Translations under genes and position numbers: made by a program
Part shown: positions 1-10,659 of the stretch, one piece after another
How positions within the stretch are numbered: position 1 is the stretch's first letter
Layout of the letters: the number at the start of each line of letters is the position of its first letter
Source of the DNA: Liquidambar formosana
Lineage: Eukaryota > Streptophyta > Magnoliopsida > Saxifragales > Altingiaceae
Direction: 5' to 3'
Length of the DNA: 64,000 nt
Assembly: GCA_039720395.1 (NCBI GenBank)
Contig: CM077820.1
Location: 16,143,161 to 16,207,160, forward strand
Notes under the pieces: generated by a model
Databases searched by the model: none
What the model saw: only the letters and a program-made list of their open reading frames with translations
What the model was told of the DNA's origin: nothing

Positions 1-42
1 CTAGAGTGAATACATCGATTATATATGCTGGGCTTTCTGCAG

Positions 43-180
43 GGACAATGTTGCTGTGTTGGTTCTCATACATTTGTGCATGAACGCATATATGATGAAT
101 TTATGGAGAAATCGAAGGCACGTGTGATGAAACGTATTGTTGGTGATCCCTTCAACAAGGGTGTTGAACAAGGTCCTCAG
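43..180 (+). pseudogene. ALDH2-like aldehyde dehydrogenase exon, isolated
   Basis: One 46-codon exon, with an acceptor (ctgcag) just before it and a donor (cag|gtactc) just after. It reads [20 protein letters not shown], then a segment ending in [17 protein letters not shown]. This is the catalytic-cysteine exon of family 2 (mitochondrial type) aldehyde dehydrogenases, with the Cys in the GQCCC motif. In that family the next exon starts with an ID...QF-type sequence; nothing like it follows in the next 900 bases, and a CACTA transposon end lies downstream. It is either the cut-off 3' part of a gene lying left of the window or a fragment carried by the CACTA element. The exon itself has no stop. 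Confidence 0.75.
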
Positions 181-758
181 GTACTCTCTCTTTCTGTTTC
201 TCTTTCTCTCAGCTGTTGCTGGAAGTTGATAATGTGTTCTGTTGTTCATTTATTCATGTAAAATCCATGCAGGCCCTTTTGGTATGTCCCATCAGCAAGC
301 TTTTGGCACAAGTTATTGCTCAAGCTGCCTTATCCTAATTTCATGCAAATTCAAGCTGGATATATATATCAACTTATTGGAAGTTCAAAAAAGAGAAGTT
401 GAAAGTTATAGATTTTTGCTTGTCTTAAAAACAAATTTAGATGAGAAACATTATTTTTTTTGGATGGGCTGTAGCTTTTTGTATATGAGAGATTGTTTTT
501 TGGATGGGCTATAGTTTTTATGTTCATGAGAGGTAGCTTTCTATATTGCTCTCATGAGATTAATGAATATAATCTGTACTTTGTTTGACTTCTAATTTTA
601 AGTAGTAATTATGGATTATTGGATTACAAATTGGTGCATACTTATTGCTTTAGAATGTATGTGAGCCAAAAATTATTGAATGGTAACAGGTGAATATCAA
701 AAGGAAAAAGTTAGGATATCCAAAAAAAAAAAAAAGGGGGGGGGGGAACATTAATGGC
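181..758. other. Non-coding stretch after the ALDH exon
   Basis: It begins as an intron (pyrimidine-rich after the donor). I see no further ALDH exon. An A-run followed by a G-run (about 721-747) precedes the CACTA subterminal repeats. Nothing else recognised. Confidence 0.5.
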
Positions 759-1077
759 GCACATTGTATGCCGTAGATACCTATTCACGGCATAAAAAGC
801 ATGCCGTAGATAACTTATTCACGGCATGCATATTATGCCGTAGATAACTTATTCACGGCATGCCATGTATGCCGTAGAAAACTTATTCACGGCGTATTTA
901 GAAGGCCGTTAATGTAGTTTCACGACGTGCAATATATTATATTTACGGTTTGCAAAGTACGTCGTGAATATACAATGGTTTTCCATGGCGTTACCCAAGA
1001 CAGCATTTTTTTGTACGCCGTTAAATGTCATCTACATTGTACTTTGCACGCCGTGGATGACTATTTTTGTTGTAGTG
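759..1077. mobile_element. CACTA (CMC/En-Spm) right terminus with subterminal repeats
   Basis: The end at 1064-1077 reads TTTTTGTTGTAGTG, the reverse complement of the CACTACAA-type CACTA terminal repeat. Inward lie at least four short palindromic units of the form GCCGTAGATAACTTATTCACG plus GC (about 768-895), then more diverged copies to about 1055. Such repeats are typical transposase-binding subterminal arrays of CACTA elements. The left terminus is not in the window. A 3-bp target duplication would begin at 1078 (AAC), but its partner cannot be seen. Confidence 0.7.
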
Positions 1078-2340
1078 AACGTAGTGGCATTCTCGTCACT
1101 TGTTGAGCGAATGATCTCGAGTTCAAATTTACAGAAAAACATTAATGCACATTTGTTAGTATTAGGATGGAATTAGAGGTATAGATAAAGTCTATCGAAT
1201 GTCAAAAATAATAATAATAATCTAATTTGACTTCCCACTCCAATTAGGTTTCTTTTGAGAGCTAACTTGTGTGGAGTGAATGGTGGCCTCATTCGTGTTT
1301 CAAGGGAATAGTTAAATAAAAAAGGGGAAATTAGGCAGAAGTCCGAATCCCACATTTGGTAAAGTGTTAAGTCTCATCACTTTTGTTCTTTAGCTACAAG
1401 TCCACTTTTTTTTTTTTTTTCTAAACGTTGACGTTTAAGCAAACCTTTTGTTCTATAAAACCAAACAATACCAGCACTGCCCTTTACTTTTGGTGGAGGA
1501 ATTTTCGGCAAGATACCCAAATCCTCTTGATACCCACCCATCATTCAACGGAGGGATTTTCGGCTTTCACCAACGGCTTTCCCATAAATTTCGTGCTTTA
1601 CTTCTTCTTCCCTAAAGGTGAACTGTAACCAACTGGAAAAAGCCGCCGGAGAGACGTCGTGGTCACTATTGAAGGAAGACAATCTACACCCAAGAAAATG
1701 GCTCAAAAACATGAGTTTTCACTTGGTTTCTTCTTATTTTTTTTCTTTTTTTCCCCTCTAAATCCCATAACTTTTAACGTTGAAATTGTAATTTTCGTCA
1801 ATTTTATCATTTTTTGCGGATTTGAGTGTAACTATTTTTAGTATTTTAAAAGTTGATGCTTTTTTTTCAAGGGTTTGGGTGTAATTGTTTCTAGGGTTTG
1901 GGTGTTCATCTTAAATAGTTACATATTTATATTTTCGGTTGTGGATGGATTAATTCCATTCGATTGTGCTGTTAACAAATAAAACCCACAAAACAGTTAC
2001 TTTACTTGGCCATGTAACTGTTACAAATGTGGAAGCCATAACCCAGCTATAGCAGGGAACACAAGAAATTGAGATTTCCTGCCGACAATAACAAACCCTA
2101 AAAAATAGTTACACCAAATGAATTGGGTGCATAAACCGATAAAGATGAAAAATAGTTACACCAAATGAATTAGTTACATCACACTCACGTTTTTTTGCCA
2201 TCTCTACTAGTGAAGAATCCGTTCCTCTCCAAACAATTAAAGTTCATCACGCTTTTGATGTCCGCCAATGGTGAAAACAGTGGCACACCTTTTGTTCTAC
2301 AATTGAACCTCAAACTTCTTCGCCAAAAATTCCCTTTCTT
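1078..2340. other. Intergenic, no gene recognised
   Basis: Short open frames only, none resembling a known protein. A 24-base direct repeat containing AATAGTTACACCAAATGAATT sits near 2101-2124 and 2149-2172. 'Gttaca'-rich sequence here resembles the dispersed repeats near 10.7 kb and 51.5 kb. The part up to 2348 was continuous with 6749 onward before the hAT insertion. Confidence 0.4.
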
Positions 2341-2348
2341 GGTGCAAT
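2341..2348. repeat. Left 8-bp target-site duplication of hAT element
   Basis: GGTGCAAT lies immediately before the hAT terminus at 2349 and recurs exactly at 6741-6748. Confidence 0.93.
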
Positions 2349-5300
2349 CAGGGGCGGAACATACAATGGAACAGGGGGGGCCATGGCCCCTGCAAAATTT
2401 TGGAAAAAGAACTGACCCTACGTATAGTTTTGCAACATGTGCACAAAATATACTAGGTGACCACCACAATTGGTGGGATGCACTTTACCAAATCAAAGTT
2501 AATGCTTGAATTTTACAAAACTAACCCAACTTTTAGATAAAAAAGATAACGTTAAGAAGATAGTTTGGTTAAACCACTCATATTTTTCCCTAATCCCTAT
2601 ATAGCAGCATACCTATATGCCTTTCTCTTTACGTTTCCAATGCACACAGCCATACCCACATGCCTTTCCAGCTTTACGTCTTTTCCAATGTACACAACCA
2701 TACCCATATCCTTATTCAGCCTCAGTCATCAGTCCCTCTTCCTTCTTCCATCCCTTCCTTTAGTCCTCTAACCCCTCTTTGCATCTGGTGAAACCGTGAA
2801 ATCCCTAATTCCCTAAATGGCTAAATCAATAAATCTCTTTTATGAGTTTTATCAATTTATCTCCATTACTATTCCATTAAGAAATCTCCCCTAATTCTCT
2901 AAAAAGGAATTGAGTTTTGGATTTTGGAAAAAATCCAAAAGACAACACCACAGTCCACATATAACATATTCTCTTTGTCTTTTTGGTGCAACCATGCAAG
3001 AGAACAAAGCTAGTAGGATAGTGAGGAAACCTTTTCGGCTGCCATCAGGTCATGTAACTATAAACTAAGTAAGTTCTCCGGCCACTTGGACCACTTCTCC
3101 TCTTCAATCTTCATTTTATATTCTTATATAAATACTTTAATTTATACAATCATATACTGTTGTCTACTTGTCTTGATTTTTGCTCTAATGCTCTATTAAA
3201 ATGAAAAGTTGAAAACTTTATATAAAAAAATTCCATATCATAATAAATTATTCCATCTAAGTTGGGAGTTGGGGGCTGGTATGTTGGGTGTCTTCATTCT
3301 TGAAGAATGAAATCCTATCTGAGGACTCAACTCACAAATTCTTCACTTTGTTAGACACTTTACGCTTAGACTAATAAAAGATTTTGAAATAGTAAAATGA
3401 AAATTTTATATTAAAAAAATCTTATTAGTGACGCATATTTCAAAATTCATTTGTTCATTAACTCATTAAGCATATTTTTTTTTAATCAAAATGAATCAAT
3501 TTTTGTTTGTTTACTTATTTAATTTTGTTTAATGATAGATTGACAGCGAAAAAATCCAATATTGTAATACAAAATATGTGACTAGACAAATCCTATGTAC
3601 AAGGCTACAACTTGTGAATGTGAGAACAAGATATCAGGTATGTAATTCATACAAATTTCTTAATGAATTTTTATTTATTTATTTATTTATTTTGTTTCTT
3701 GTTCTAATATTTGGATTCTAGAATGCTATAATGTTATTAGGCAACTTGGATAAATGATTTTATTTATTTCTATTTTAGAGTAATATTATGTTTATTTGTC
3801 TTGAAGAAATAAGTATGAATTTTTTTTTTTTAATTTTTGTTATTGGGCAACATGGGTATTAGAAACTTTTGTTTAATGCTAATAGATAAATAATTAGAAA
3901 ATAATTAGAAAGTTTCTTTGTAAATTTTAATTGATAAAATAGATAAATAATTTTCTTGTTACCTTTAAATCTTAGGTTGCAATGTCACATCCTCGTCAAA
4001 CAATCAAGCCAACAAAAACCATCGATACATACTTTAAGAGAAAAGTTGTTGATACTGTTGAAAGTAATTCACCTTCTGAAGTTGCTTTTGATGTTTTAAT
4101 TCCAAATGAGCTACAACCTTCTAAATCTCCAAGACTTGAACCTAAAGAAGTTGATGCTACTTCTTTAGAACGTGATCCGGGATTACGGCTTCCAATCTGG
4201 CAATATCCCATTAATCAACGCGATGAAATTCGTCGAGCTTATATTAAAGCGGGGCCAAATCAATTCATGCGTTCGGAATATCCATTTTCTAGACGAGAAC
4301 AGCATCCTCGTCGGTTTCAATCTTTTTGGTTCATACTATTTCCTACGTGGCTAGAATATTCCCTTTCAAAGGATGCTGCATTTTGTTTACCATGCTTTCT
4401 TTTTGGAAAGAAACCAACAAGACGTCCTAGGTATAACGCATTTACTGTTGAAGGGTTTCGAAATTAGAAAAAAGTAAATGATGGCAAGTGATGTGCATTA
4501 TTGAATAATGTTGGAGAAGATCCTTGTTCACCACTCAACAATACTGTAAAAGCTTGTGAGGATCTAATGAATCAGTCTCGGCATATTGACAAAGTAATGC
4601 ATGCGCAAACTTCTTTAGAAATTTTGAAGAATCGATTGCGGCTCAAGACATCAATTGATGCCGTTCGATGGCTTACATTTTAATCCTATGCTTTTAGAGG
4701 CCATGATGAAAGACCGAATTCAAAAAATCGGGGTAATTTCATTGAAATAGTAAAGATTTTGGCTTCATATAATGGTTATGTTGCCGAAACCGTCTTAGAA
4801 AATGCTCCTAAAAATGCCCAATATACCTCACCATTGATTTAAAAGGAGTTTTTGCACATTCTCTCCACTAAAGTGCGTAACAAAATCCGTGAAGATATTG
4901 AGGACGGCAAATTTTGTATTCTTGTTGATGAAGCACAAGATAAGTCTAAAAGAAAGCAAATGGCTCTAGTGTTAAGATTTGTTGACGAGGGTGGTGTTCT
5001 CCTGGAGTGCTTTTTCTGTCTTGTGCATATAAGAGACACTATTTTATTGACTCTTAAAAAGGAGTTGGCAGTTGTTCTTTCTTGTTATAGTCTCAATATT
5101 CAAAATATTCGGGGTCAAGGGTATGATAGTGCTAGCAACATGCGTGGTGAATGGAATGGATTGCAAGCATTATTTCTTCAAGATTGCCTATATGCATACT
5201 ATGTACATTGTTTAGCCTATCGACTACAACTAGCATTAGTTGTAACATCTAGAGAAGTGATTCCAGTCCATAAATTCTTTTCAAAGTTGAGTTTCATTGT

Positions 5301-6740
5301 CAATATCATTGGTGCTTCTTGTACATGAAATGATGAATTATAATCTGCTCAAGCCATTGAAATTGCACATATGATAGCCACTGATGAACTTGATACTGGT
5401 AAAGGGGCTAATCAAATTGAAACTTTGCAAAGAGCTGGAGATAACCATTGGGGTTCTCATTTTCAAACCATCACTAAGGAAGGAAGAAATTATACTCAAC
5501 GTAGGGATGCTGATTCTGCTCTTGATTCACTTACTTCCTTCAATTTTGTATTTATTTTACTTTTGATGAAGGAAATAATGGGAATTATTGATGATCTTTG
5601 TCAAGCTTTGCAAACAAAAAGTCAAGATATCTTAAATGCTATGCAATTAGTTTCTTCTACAAAAGCACTCATTCAAGACATGCGAGAAGATGGTTAAGAT
5701 GATTTTCTTGAGAATGTGAAGTCATTTTGTGGACGGTATGGCATTGATATACCTGATATGAGTGCTCGTTATATAGTGGGTGGAAATAGGTCTTGTCATC
5801 AAGTGGATCACATTACAATTGACCATTATTACCGGATTAATATTTTTACAACTGCAATAAACTCTTAGTTACAAGAGTTCAATACTAGATTTAGTGAGAA
5901 AGCAGTGGAATTCCTTACGCTTAGCTTAGCTTTAAATCCTAAGGATGCTTATAAATCATTTAAAATTCATGACATTTGCACCATTGTAAAGAAGTTTTAT
6001 CCTGAGGATTTCACAGATCTAGAGAAGGATCGTTTGAGATTTCAGTTGAAACATTATGAGCATGATGTACCTCACCATCCAATTTTGAAGAATATGTCTA
6101 CTATTACTGAACTATGCCGAGGCTTAGTGAAACAGAAAAGTCAAAGGTCTATGATTTAATTTATAGACTAATTTGTCTTGTGTTGACTCTTCCAGTTTCT
6201 ACGGCAACCACAAAACGGGCTTTTCAGCTATGAAAATTGTTAAGATACAACTTCGAAATAAGATGGAGGATGAGTTTCTTGCAGATTATTTAGTTGTTTA
6301 TATTGAAGGGGAGATAGCAGAGAATTTCAGTTCAAATTCAATTATTGATGAGTTTTATTTTCTAAAAGATCGTTGGGCACAACTTTGATAGAAGAAACTT
6401 GACTTTTGTTTCTTATTTTCTTTTTGTAAATATATATGTTATATTGTCATACTTGACTAGATATATGACGAAGATGCATGGTCTTTTTTTCATTTTTGAT
6501 TTTGTAACATCTTCGCTAAAGTTGGTTCAAATATTTTTCTTTTTAATGTACTTAGTGGATTATGATTTATGAATTATGAAGTCCTTTTGCCTTACGAATA
6601 AGCTCATTTTAAAATTCTTTTTAATAGTATTTATATAATAAGAATTTGTGGTAAAGGAAAAGAATATTATTACTAGTTTATTATAATTTCTTAAGTTAGC
6701 CTTTGGCCCCAACAACCTCTAGTTCCTCGTTCCACCCCTG
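2349..6740 (+). mobile_element. Complete hAT transposon (4.4 kb), inactive
   Basis: Termini are CAGGGGCGGAAC (2349-2360) and GTTCCACCCCTG (6729-6740), inverted with 11 of 12 bases matching. Both ends also carry a GGCC/GGCCCC-rich subterminal stretch. The 8-bp flanks (GGTGCAAT) are identical, as expected for the hAT superfamily. The interior carries one transposase frame on the plus strand, broken by stops and frameshifts, so the element cannot move by itself. Confidence 0.95.
3982..6388 (+). pseudogene. hAT transposase pseudogene (TTF zinc finger / DUF4371 / hAT dimerisation)
   Basis: The order of homology is complete. N-terminal leader (IKPTKTIDTYFKRK), then a TTF/zf-MYM1-like zinc finger (LSKDAAFCLPCFLFGKKP, about 4357-4420). 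The DUF4371 core follows (FCILVDEAQDKSK near 4914; GQGYDSASNMRGEWNGLQAL near 5116; YYVHCLAYRLQLA near 5200), and last the hAT C-terminal dimerisation region (FSAMKIVK to FLADYLVVYIEGEIAE, 6223-6320). Frame 1 is interrupted near 4465, 4681, 4840, 5326, 5338, 5695, 5866 and 6157; the reading then shifts twice, near 6130 and 6220, each consistent with one lost base. The usual second His of the HCxAHRLQL motif is Tyr here. Zinc-finger MYM-type protein 1-like genes in plants are this family. No intact product is possible. Confidence 0.93.
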
Positions 6741-6748
6741 GGTGCAAT
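6741..6748. repeat. Right 8-bp target-site duplication of hAT element
   Basis: GGTGCAAT, identical to 2341-2348. Confidence 0.93.
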
Positions 6749-7263
6749 TGCTTTGCGCAATTATTGCAATCATGTTTTTTCCATTTCTCTTGCGTCGAAA
6801 CTCTCCGGATTTTGTAGGAAGTAAATGACAGCTTGTTTGATGGTGAACTGATTTCATTTGTAAGTGTAGAGGCATTTCGGTCTTCCCACCTTTAGTAAGA
6901 CTTGAGGCTTTACAACTTTTTTGAGTGATACCTCACCCGTAAAAGTTTGCTAAAATAGATTTGGGGCCGAAGTCTCCAATAAAAAATTGGTTCGTTGAAA
7001 GATAATAATAATATATAATAATTCATAAAATTTAGATAAAACTTAAATAACCGACTAAGGGACACCCATTAGTCGAATACTCGAATGTGCGATCTCGCCC
7101 CCACAGCACAGTGCTGTGTTCAGCATCACCTCTGAGCACGTTTCCTCCACATCCGTGTATTTTACGGAGTATTAACATTATAAGTACATGGTTCTGGTCC
7201 CAAAACATGCCCCACCGAATCCTTACTCCTCACGCAGCCATCCAACAAGATTCAGCCAATTCA
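6749..7263. other. Upstream region of F-box gene 1
   Basis: No gene seen. 6749-7080 continues the sequence interrupted by the hAT insertion. The last 100 bases match the 5' flanks of the other F-box copies (the motif CCCCA-CCAAAACATGCC and the run into TCAATGTCTCTCCAA). An in-frame ATG at 7087 lies in sequence that is not conserved in the paralogues and is not preferred as start. Confidence 0.5.
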
Positions 7264-8493
7264 ATGTCTCTCCAAGCATCGTCTTTCGACGTAATCGCCG
7301 CCAACGACGACCTCTTAACGGAAATCCTTCTTCGTCTGCCCATTCAATCACTCTTCCAATTCAAATCCGTTTCCAAACATTGGCTTTCTCTCATCTCCGA
7401 TCCCCACTTCTCTCGTCGCCGCCGAAACCTTAAACCCAACGCCGTCGCCGGCCTTTTCCTGAGCCCAGTTAGGACGGACTACTACGTCGAACGCACATTC
7501 GAATTCGTTCCTCTTGGGGACGACGAGTTTGGTCCCTCACGCTTTAGATCTCTCCCTTTTCTCGACGATAACTCGGTTATTCCGAATTCTATTCCCATTT
7601 TGCACTCTTGCAATGGCTTGTTGCTTATTTGTGCCTCTGGAGAGGGTAAGAATGAATATTATGTGTTTAATCCTACCACTATGCAATTCTCTCATCTTCC
7701 CGATCTGCTTCCCATCGACTGTGAGAGGGCTATTGCCATATATTTCAATTTAGCTTTTGATCCGTCTAAATCTCCTCAATACAAAGTTGTCTGTGTTAGT
7801 ACTCGTGATTCACCGTTCAGTCGTTACCGGATCGACATCTATTCGTCCGAGACGGATTCTTGGCGGGTCTCTGCTAATCTTTCCATTGAACGAGCTGTTA
7901 TTGAATTAAATGTTAATATATTCAATGATGGGGTTTTTTGGAACGGTTCCATTCATTATATAGGCGCTAATGAGAGGGCTTACTTGCGTTTCGACGTGGA
8001 ACAAGAGCGGCTTCAAGAAATGCAGATGCCCCCAATTCCTGATGGGCTGAAGGATGAATGGAGGGCCACGTATTTGGGGGAGTCTCGAGACCATTTGCAT
8101 CTTGTTGAGGTTTACGGTTGTACCAGGACGCAGTTTGATGTCTATGAGATGGAGAGGGACTACTCGAGGTGGTTTGTGAAGTATCGTGTCGACCTTGATA
8201 CAGTCACGACTCTATTTCCTGAGATGATTGTGAGCAATTCTCAGTTCCCGGATTTGCGTTGCTATGAATTTCATGTGCTCTGTCTTCTTCGGGGAGAGAC
8301 AGAGGAAGAGTCGTACATGGTGCTGCACATTCATGATAAGCTCATCCGTTACAATCTCAAGGATAAGACTTGCAAGAAACTTTATGATTTAGCTCCCATT
8401 AATGTTGATAAACGCTGCCTCTGGTATTTTGAAACCTTAACTTTCGGATGGTTTATGGCTTATCAATATATTGAAAGTCTTTCTTGTGTTTGA
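7264..8493 (+). CDS. F-box protein, At5g07610-like (copy 1, intact)
   Basis: Single-exon gene, 409 aa from the ATG that begins MSLQASS. This start matches those of copies 2 and 3 and places the F-box about 12 residues in; the frame stays open upstream to 7087. Residues 12-55 form the F-box (NDDLLTEILLRLPIQSLFQFKSVSKHWLSLI), which in this family binds SKP1 and recruits an SCF ubiquitin ligase. The rest is the F-box-associated (FBA) beta-propeller-like region, with CNGLLLI, FNPTTMQFSHLP, AFDPSKSPQYKVV and SSETDSW motifs, which normally contacts the substrate. The substrate is unknown. Three related copies and three 3' scraps lie in the window, so this is a locally expanding family. Confidence 0.9.
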   Translation: MSLQASSFDVIAANDDLLTEILLRLPIQSLFQFKSVSKHWLSLISDPHFSRRRRNLKPNAVAGLFLSPVRTDYYVERTFEFVPLGDDEFGPSRFRSLPFLDDNSVIPNSIPILHSCNGLLLICASGEGKNEYYVFNPTTMQFSHLPDLLPIDCERAIAIYFNLAFDPSKSPQYKVVCVSTRDSPFSRYRIDIYSSETDSWRVSANLSIERAVIELNVNIFNDGVFWNGSIHYIGANERAYLRFDVEQERLQEMQMPPIPDGLKDEWRATYLGESRDHLHLVEVYGCTRTQFDVYEMERDYSRWFVKYRVDLDTVTTLFPEMIVSNSQFPDLRCYEFHVLCLLRGETEEESYMVLHIHDKLIRYNLKDKTCKKLYDLAPINVDKRCLWYFETLTFGWFMAYQYIESLSCV

Positions 8494-9672
8494 AGCAAAT
8501 TTTGTTATAAGAAATGGGTCTTTGTATTATTTCATATCATTCTCTTGGAAAATTTTTTTGTTCAATATTCTATGATGGGAATTATGTTCAATATTCTATT
8601 TTTTTTGTTCAAGTACAGGCTTGCTAGCTAAAATGCCCAAACGTTGCCCAGTGCTGCTTTGGATGTTCAATTAGCTTCAATCTATAAGATTTATCGTTTC
8701 TTATTCTCAACTAGAATTGGGAGGCTGCGTAAATTTTTTAAATGATATGATTTCTCCAAGTTATGTACCATGCAGTCATTTCTTGTTGTATAGTAAGGGG
8801 AAATGGCTCTCCACATGTGCGCAGGCTATGCCAAAATACACATCCACATGTGCACAGGCTCTTAGCTTCATGTGTGCTTAATTATGAACTTATGAGAAGG
8901 CTGGGATCAGACCAAACACACAAGAAGCACCCTGAATTGCCTCTTTTTTATGGGTAAACGTCTGCATCGTATATTATTACAACTAGCTAATCCCTTCACC
9001 TTCCTGGCTTGACCTCTCGACCACTTGACCTGATGGTCAGTCAAGAAATCTTCAATCTCAACTATTAGTTGAGTCAAAGCCTGTTGGTAAGAACAGTCCT
9101 TTCCACCCCTTTTTTCCTGTTTTTGAGCTCAAAATATGCAAAATGGTGACCTGACTGGCTGATTTCTACTAGTGTTGTTTGGAGTTTTCCCACTTAGAAT
9201 TCTCAAATCCTTTATTTTAATTTCCAAAGATAGAGATTAAAGACGATGCTATTTGAAGGCTTTAAACAACCCAACTCAAAAGAGAAAAAAATCGAATAGA
9301 ACGTCAATTACTGTAGTCTACTATAGCGTTTATGATCATCAATTTTAAAAGCTAACAAAGTTCTGTCTAACCATCCTCACTCTTGAAATGACATGGTTCT
9401 TTCTGTTGCAGAGAAGAAAATGACAACAGAGAAAATTGTTCAGGTGATAAATGCAACTACTAACAAGGACTGTATAGTACAAACATTATACAAGAAATGC
9501 ATTTCCAGATTCATTGGTATCAACTATCAAATCAACTTGCACGAAGCTATATTTGTAGTTCCAAAAGGTAAAAATAATTATCGAATCAATTATAGAAGTT
9601 TGATTAACTTTTATGAGATGAGGTTTTCAGCTTTTATGCTTAATTTTGAAAATTAGATAGTTATTTAAACTT
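8494..9672. other. 3' flank of F-box copy 1, shared with other copies
   Basis: 8620-8950 closely resembles 15430-15760 and more loosely the sequence after the other F-box copies (21700, 23350, 46000, 58400): GCTGCTTTGGATGTNCAATTAGCTTCAATC, then a CATCCACATGTGCACAGGCT block. It therefore belongs to the ancient duplication unit. From 8960 to 9672 I recognise no gene. Confidence 0.6.
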
Positions 9673-9939
9673 TCATAACTGTACAGTACTCCAGGGTTCA
9701 AGGCCCTCCATTAGAAACCCTCGTCCCCCCCACCCCAAGGAAAGAAGAATGGAAAACATGAAGCGATCCAGGCTACAAGATCTGGAATGTATGTAATGAT
9801 CATCTTTTTGAAGCTCCAGTGAGGAGCCAAACCAAATAGCAGTAGGACAATGCAGAAAGAGATGAGAGGCTGTTTCTAGAGATGGAAAAAAAAAATTATA
9901 TGCCTTCGAATAAATGCTTCCCCAATTGAAAAAAAACAA
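9673..9939 (-). pseudogene. LINE reverse-transcriptase zinc-binding (zf-RVT) fragment
   Basis: The minus strand encodes ETASHLFLHCPTAIWFGSSL, which fits the zf-RVT pattern of plant LINE ORF2 (E...HLF.HC..A..W). No reverse transcriptase core or LINE tail accompanies it. The plus strand at about 9690-9735 also has a SINE-like B-box (GGGTTCAAGGCCC), similar to 50061-50160. Confidence 0.5.
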
Positions 9940-9994
9940 AAAAAATCCAGTAACTTCTACAAAAAAATCCCAATCTTGGCTGGGACCGTGAGTT

Positions 9995-10500
9995 TATTTG
10001 GAGTTTGATTGCTCTAATTGTTATTGCGTTGATTAGATGACCAAAGTTGCATGATAGAAGACAGGCTACACATGCAGTTAATCTTGGCATTTGTTCTAGT
10101 GTTGATGCAAAGCTCCAAGCTATTAGGCAATCGATCATCTTAGCTTACCATGAATCTCATGATTCTGATTTTCCTCAACTAGAATGACGATGCCACCCTT
10201 ACTGGAAAAGGACAACCAAGAAAGTATCACCATAAAAATTCCAACTAGAAGTCCTGATTTGAGTGAACTGATCCGAGACTTCCAGGCTGTCGTTGAGTTG
10301 GGTGGCTTGCATAGGAGTGCGAATCCTCCTCTGAATGAGCATGAACAAAACTAACAAATCCATCTCCAAATGAATATGATCGACTTGCAATTAGTGAGCC
10401 ATTTTAAAAACAAATCTAAGAGTAGATGATCATGCAATAATATTGCCACCAAGCTATTTGGCAAGGACTCGTCTTGGCTTGGAATGAAAGGTATTTGTTG
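9995..10500 (+). pseudogene. Degenerate RNase H-like fragment (copy 1)
   Basis: The plus strand resembles the better-preserved copies at 24481-24790 and 59271-59570: TTTGATTGCTCTAATTGTTAT, then CTTGGCATTTGTTC, then GGACTCGTCTTGGCTTGG. The part from 10235 onward matches 15770-16060 closely. These look like remnants of a plant RNase H-like (LINE-type) domain. Several stops; no product. Confidence 0.4.
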
Positions 10501-10659
10501 GAAAATTATCACTTCCCATGTTGCCCTAATATTGGCCGGGTTTCATAGGGCTTCATACACCTCTTTGGGCCCTCTACCTAACAACTTAAACTCTTAGATT
10601 GAAAACTTAGCATAATATCAAAGCATATTGTTCTTAGGCCAAACGTTGCAATTTGCTAA

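Noticed and set aside
768..895. CRISPR-like array
   Set aside because: Repeats are palindromic and separated by only a few bases, with no unique spacers; they belong to a CACTA end in a plant genome.
7087..7263. Upstream extension of F-box copy 1 (59 extra residues)
   Set aside because: The paralogous copies begin at the MSLQ methionine and the extension is not conserved.
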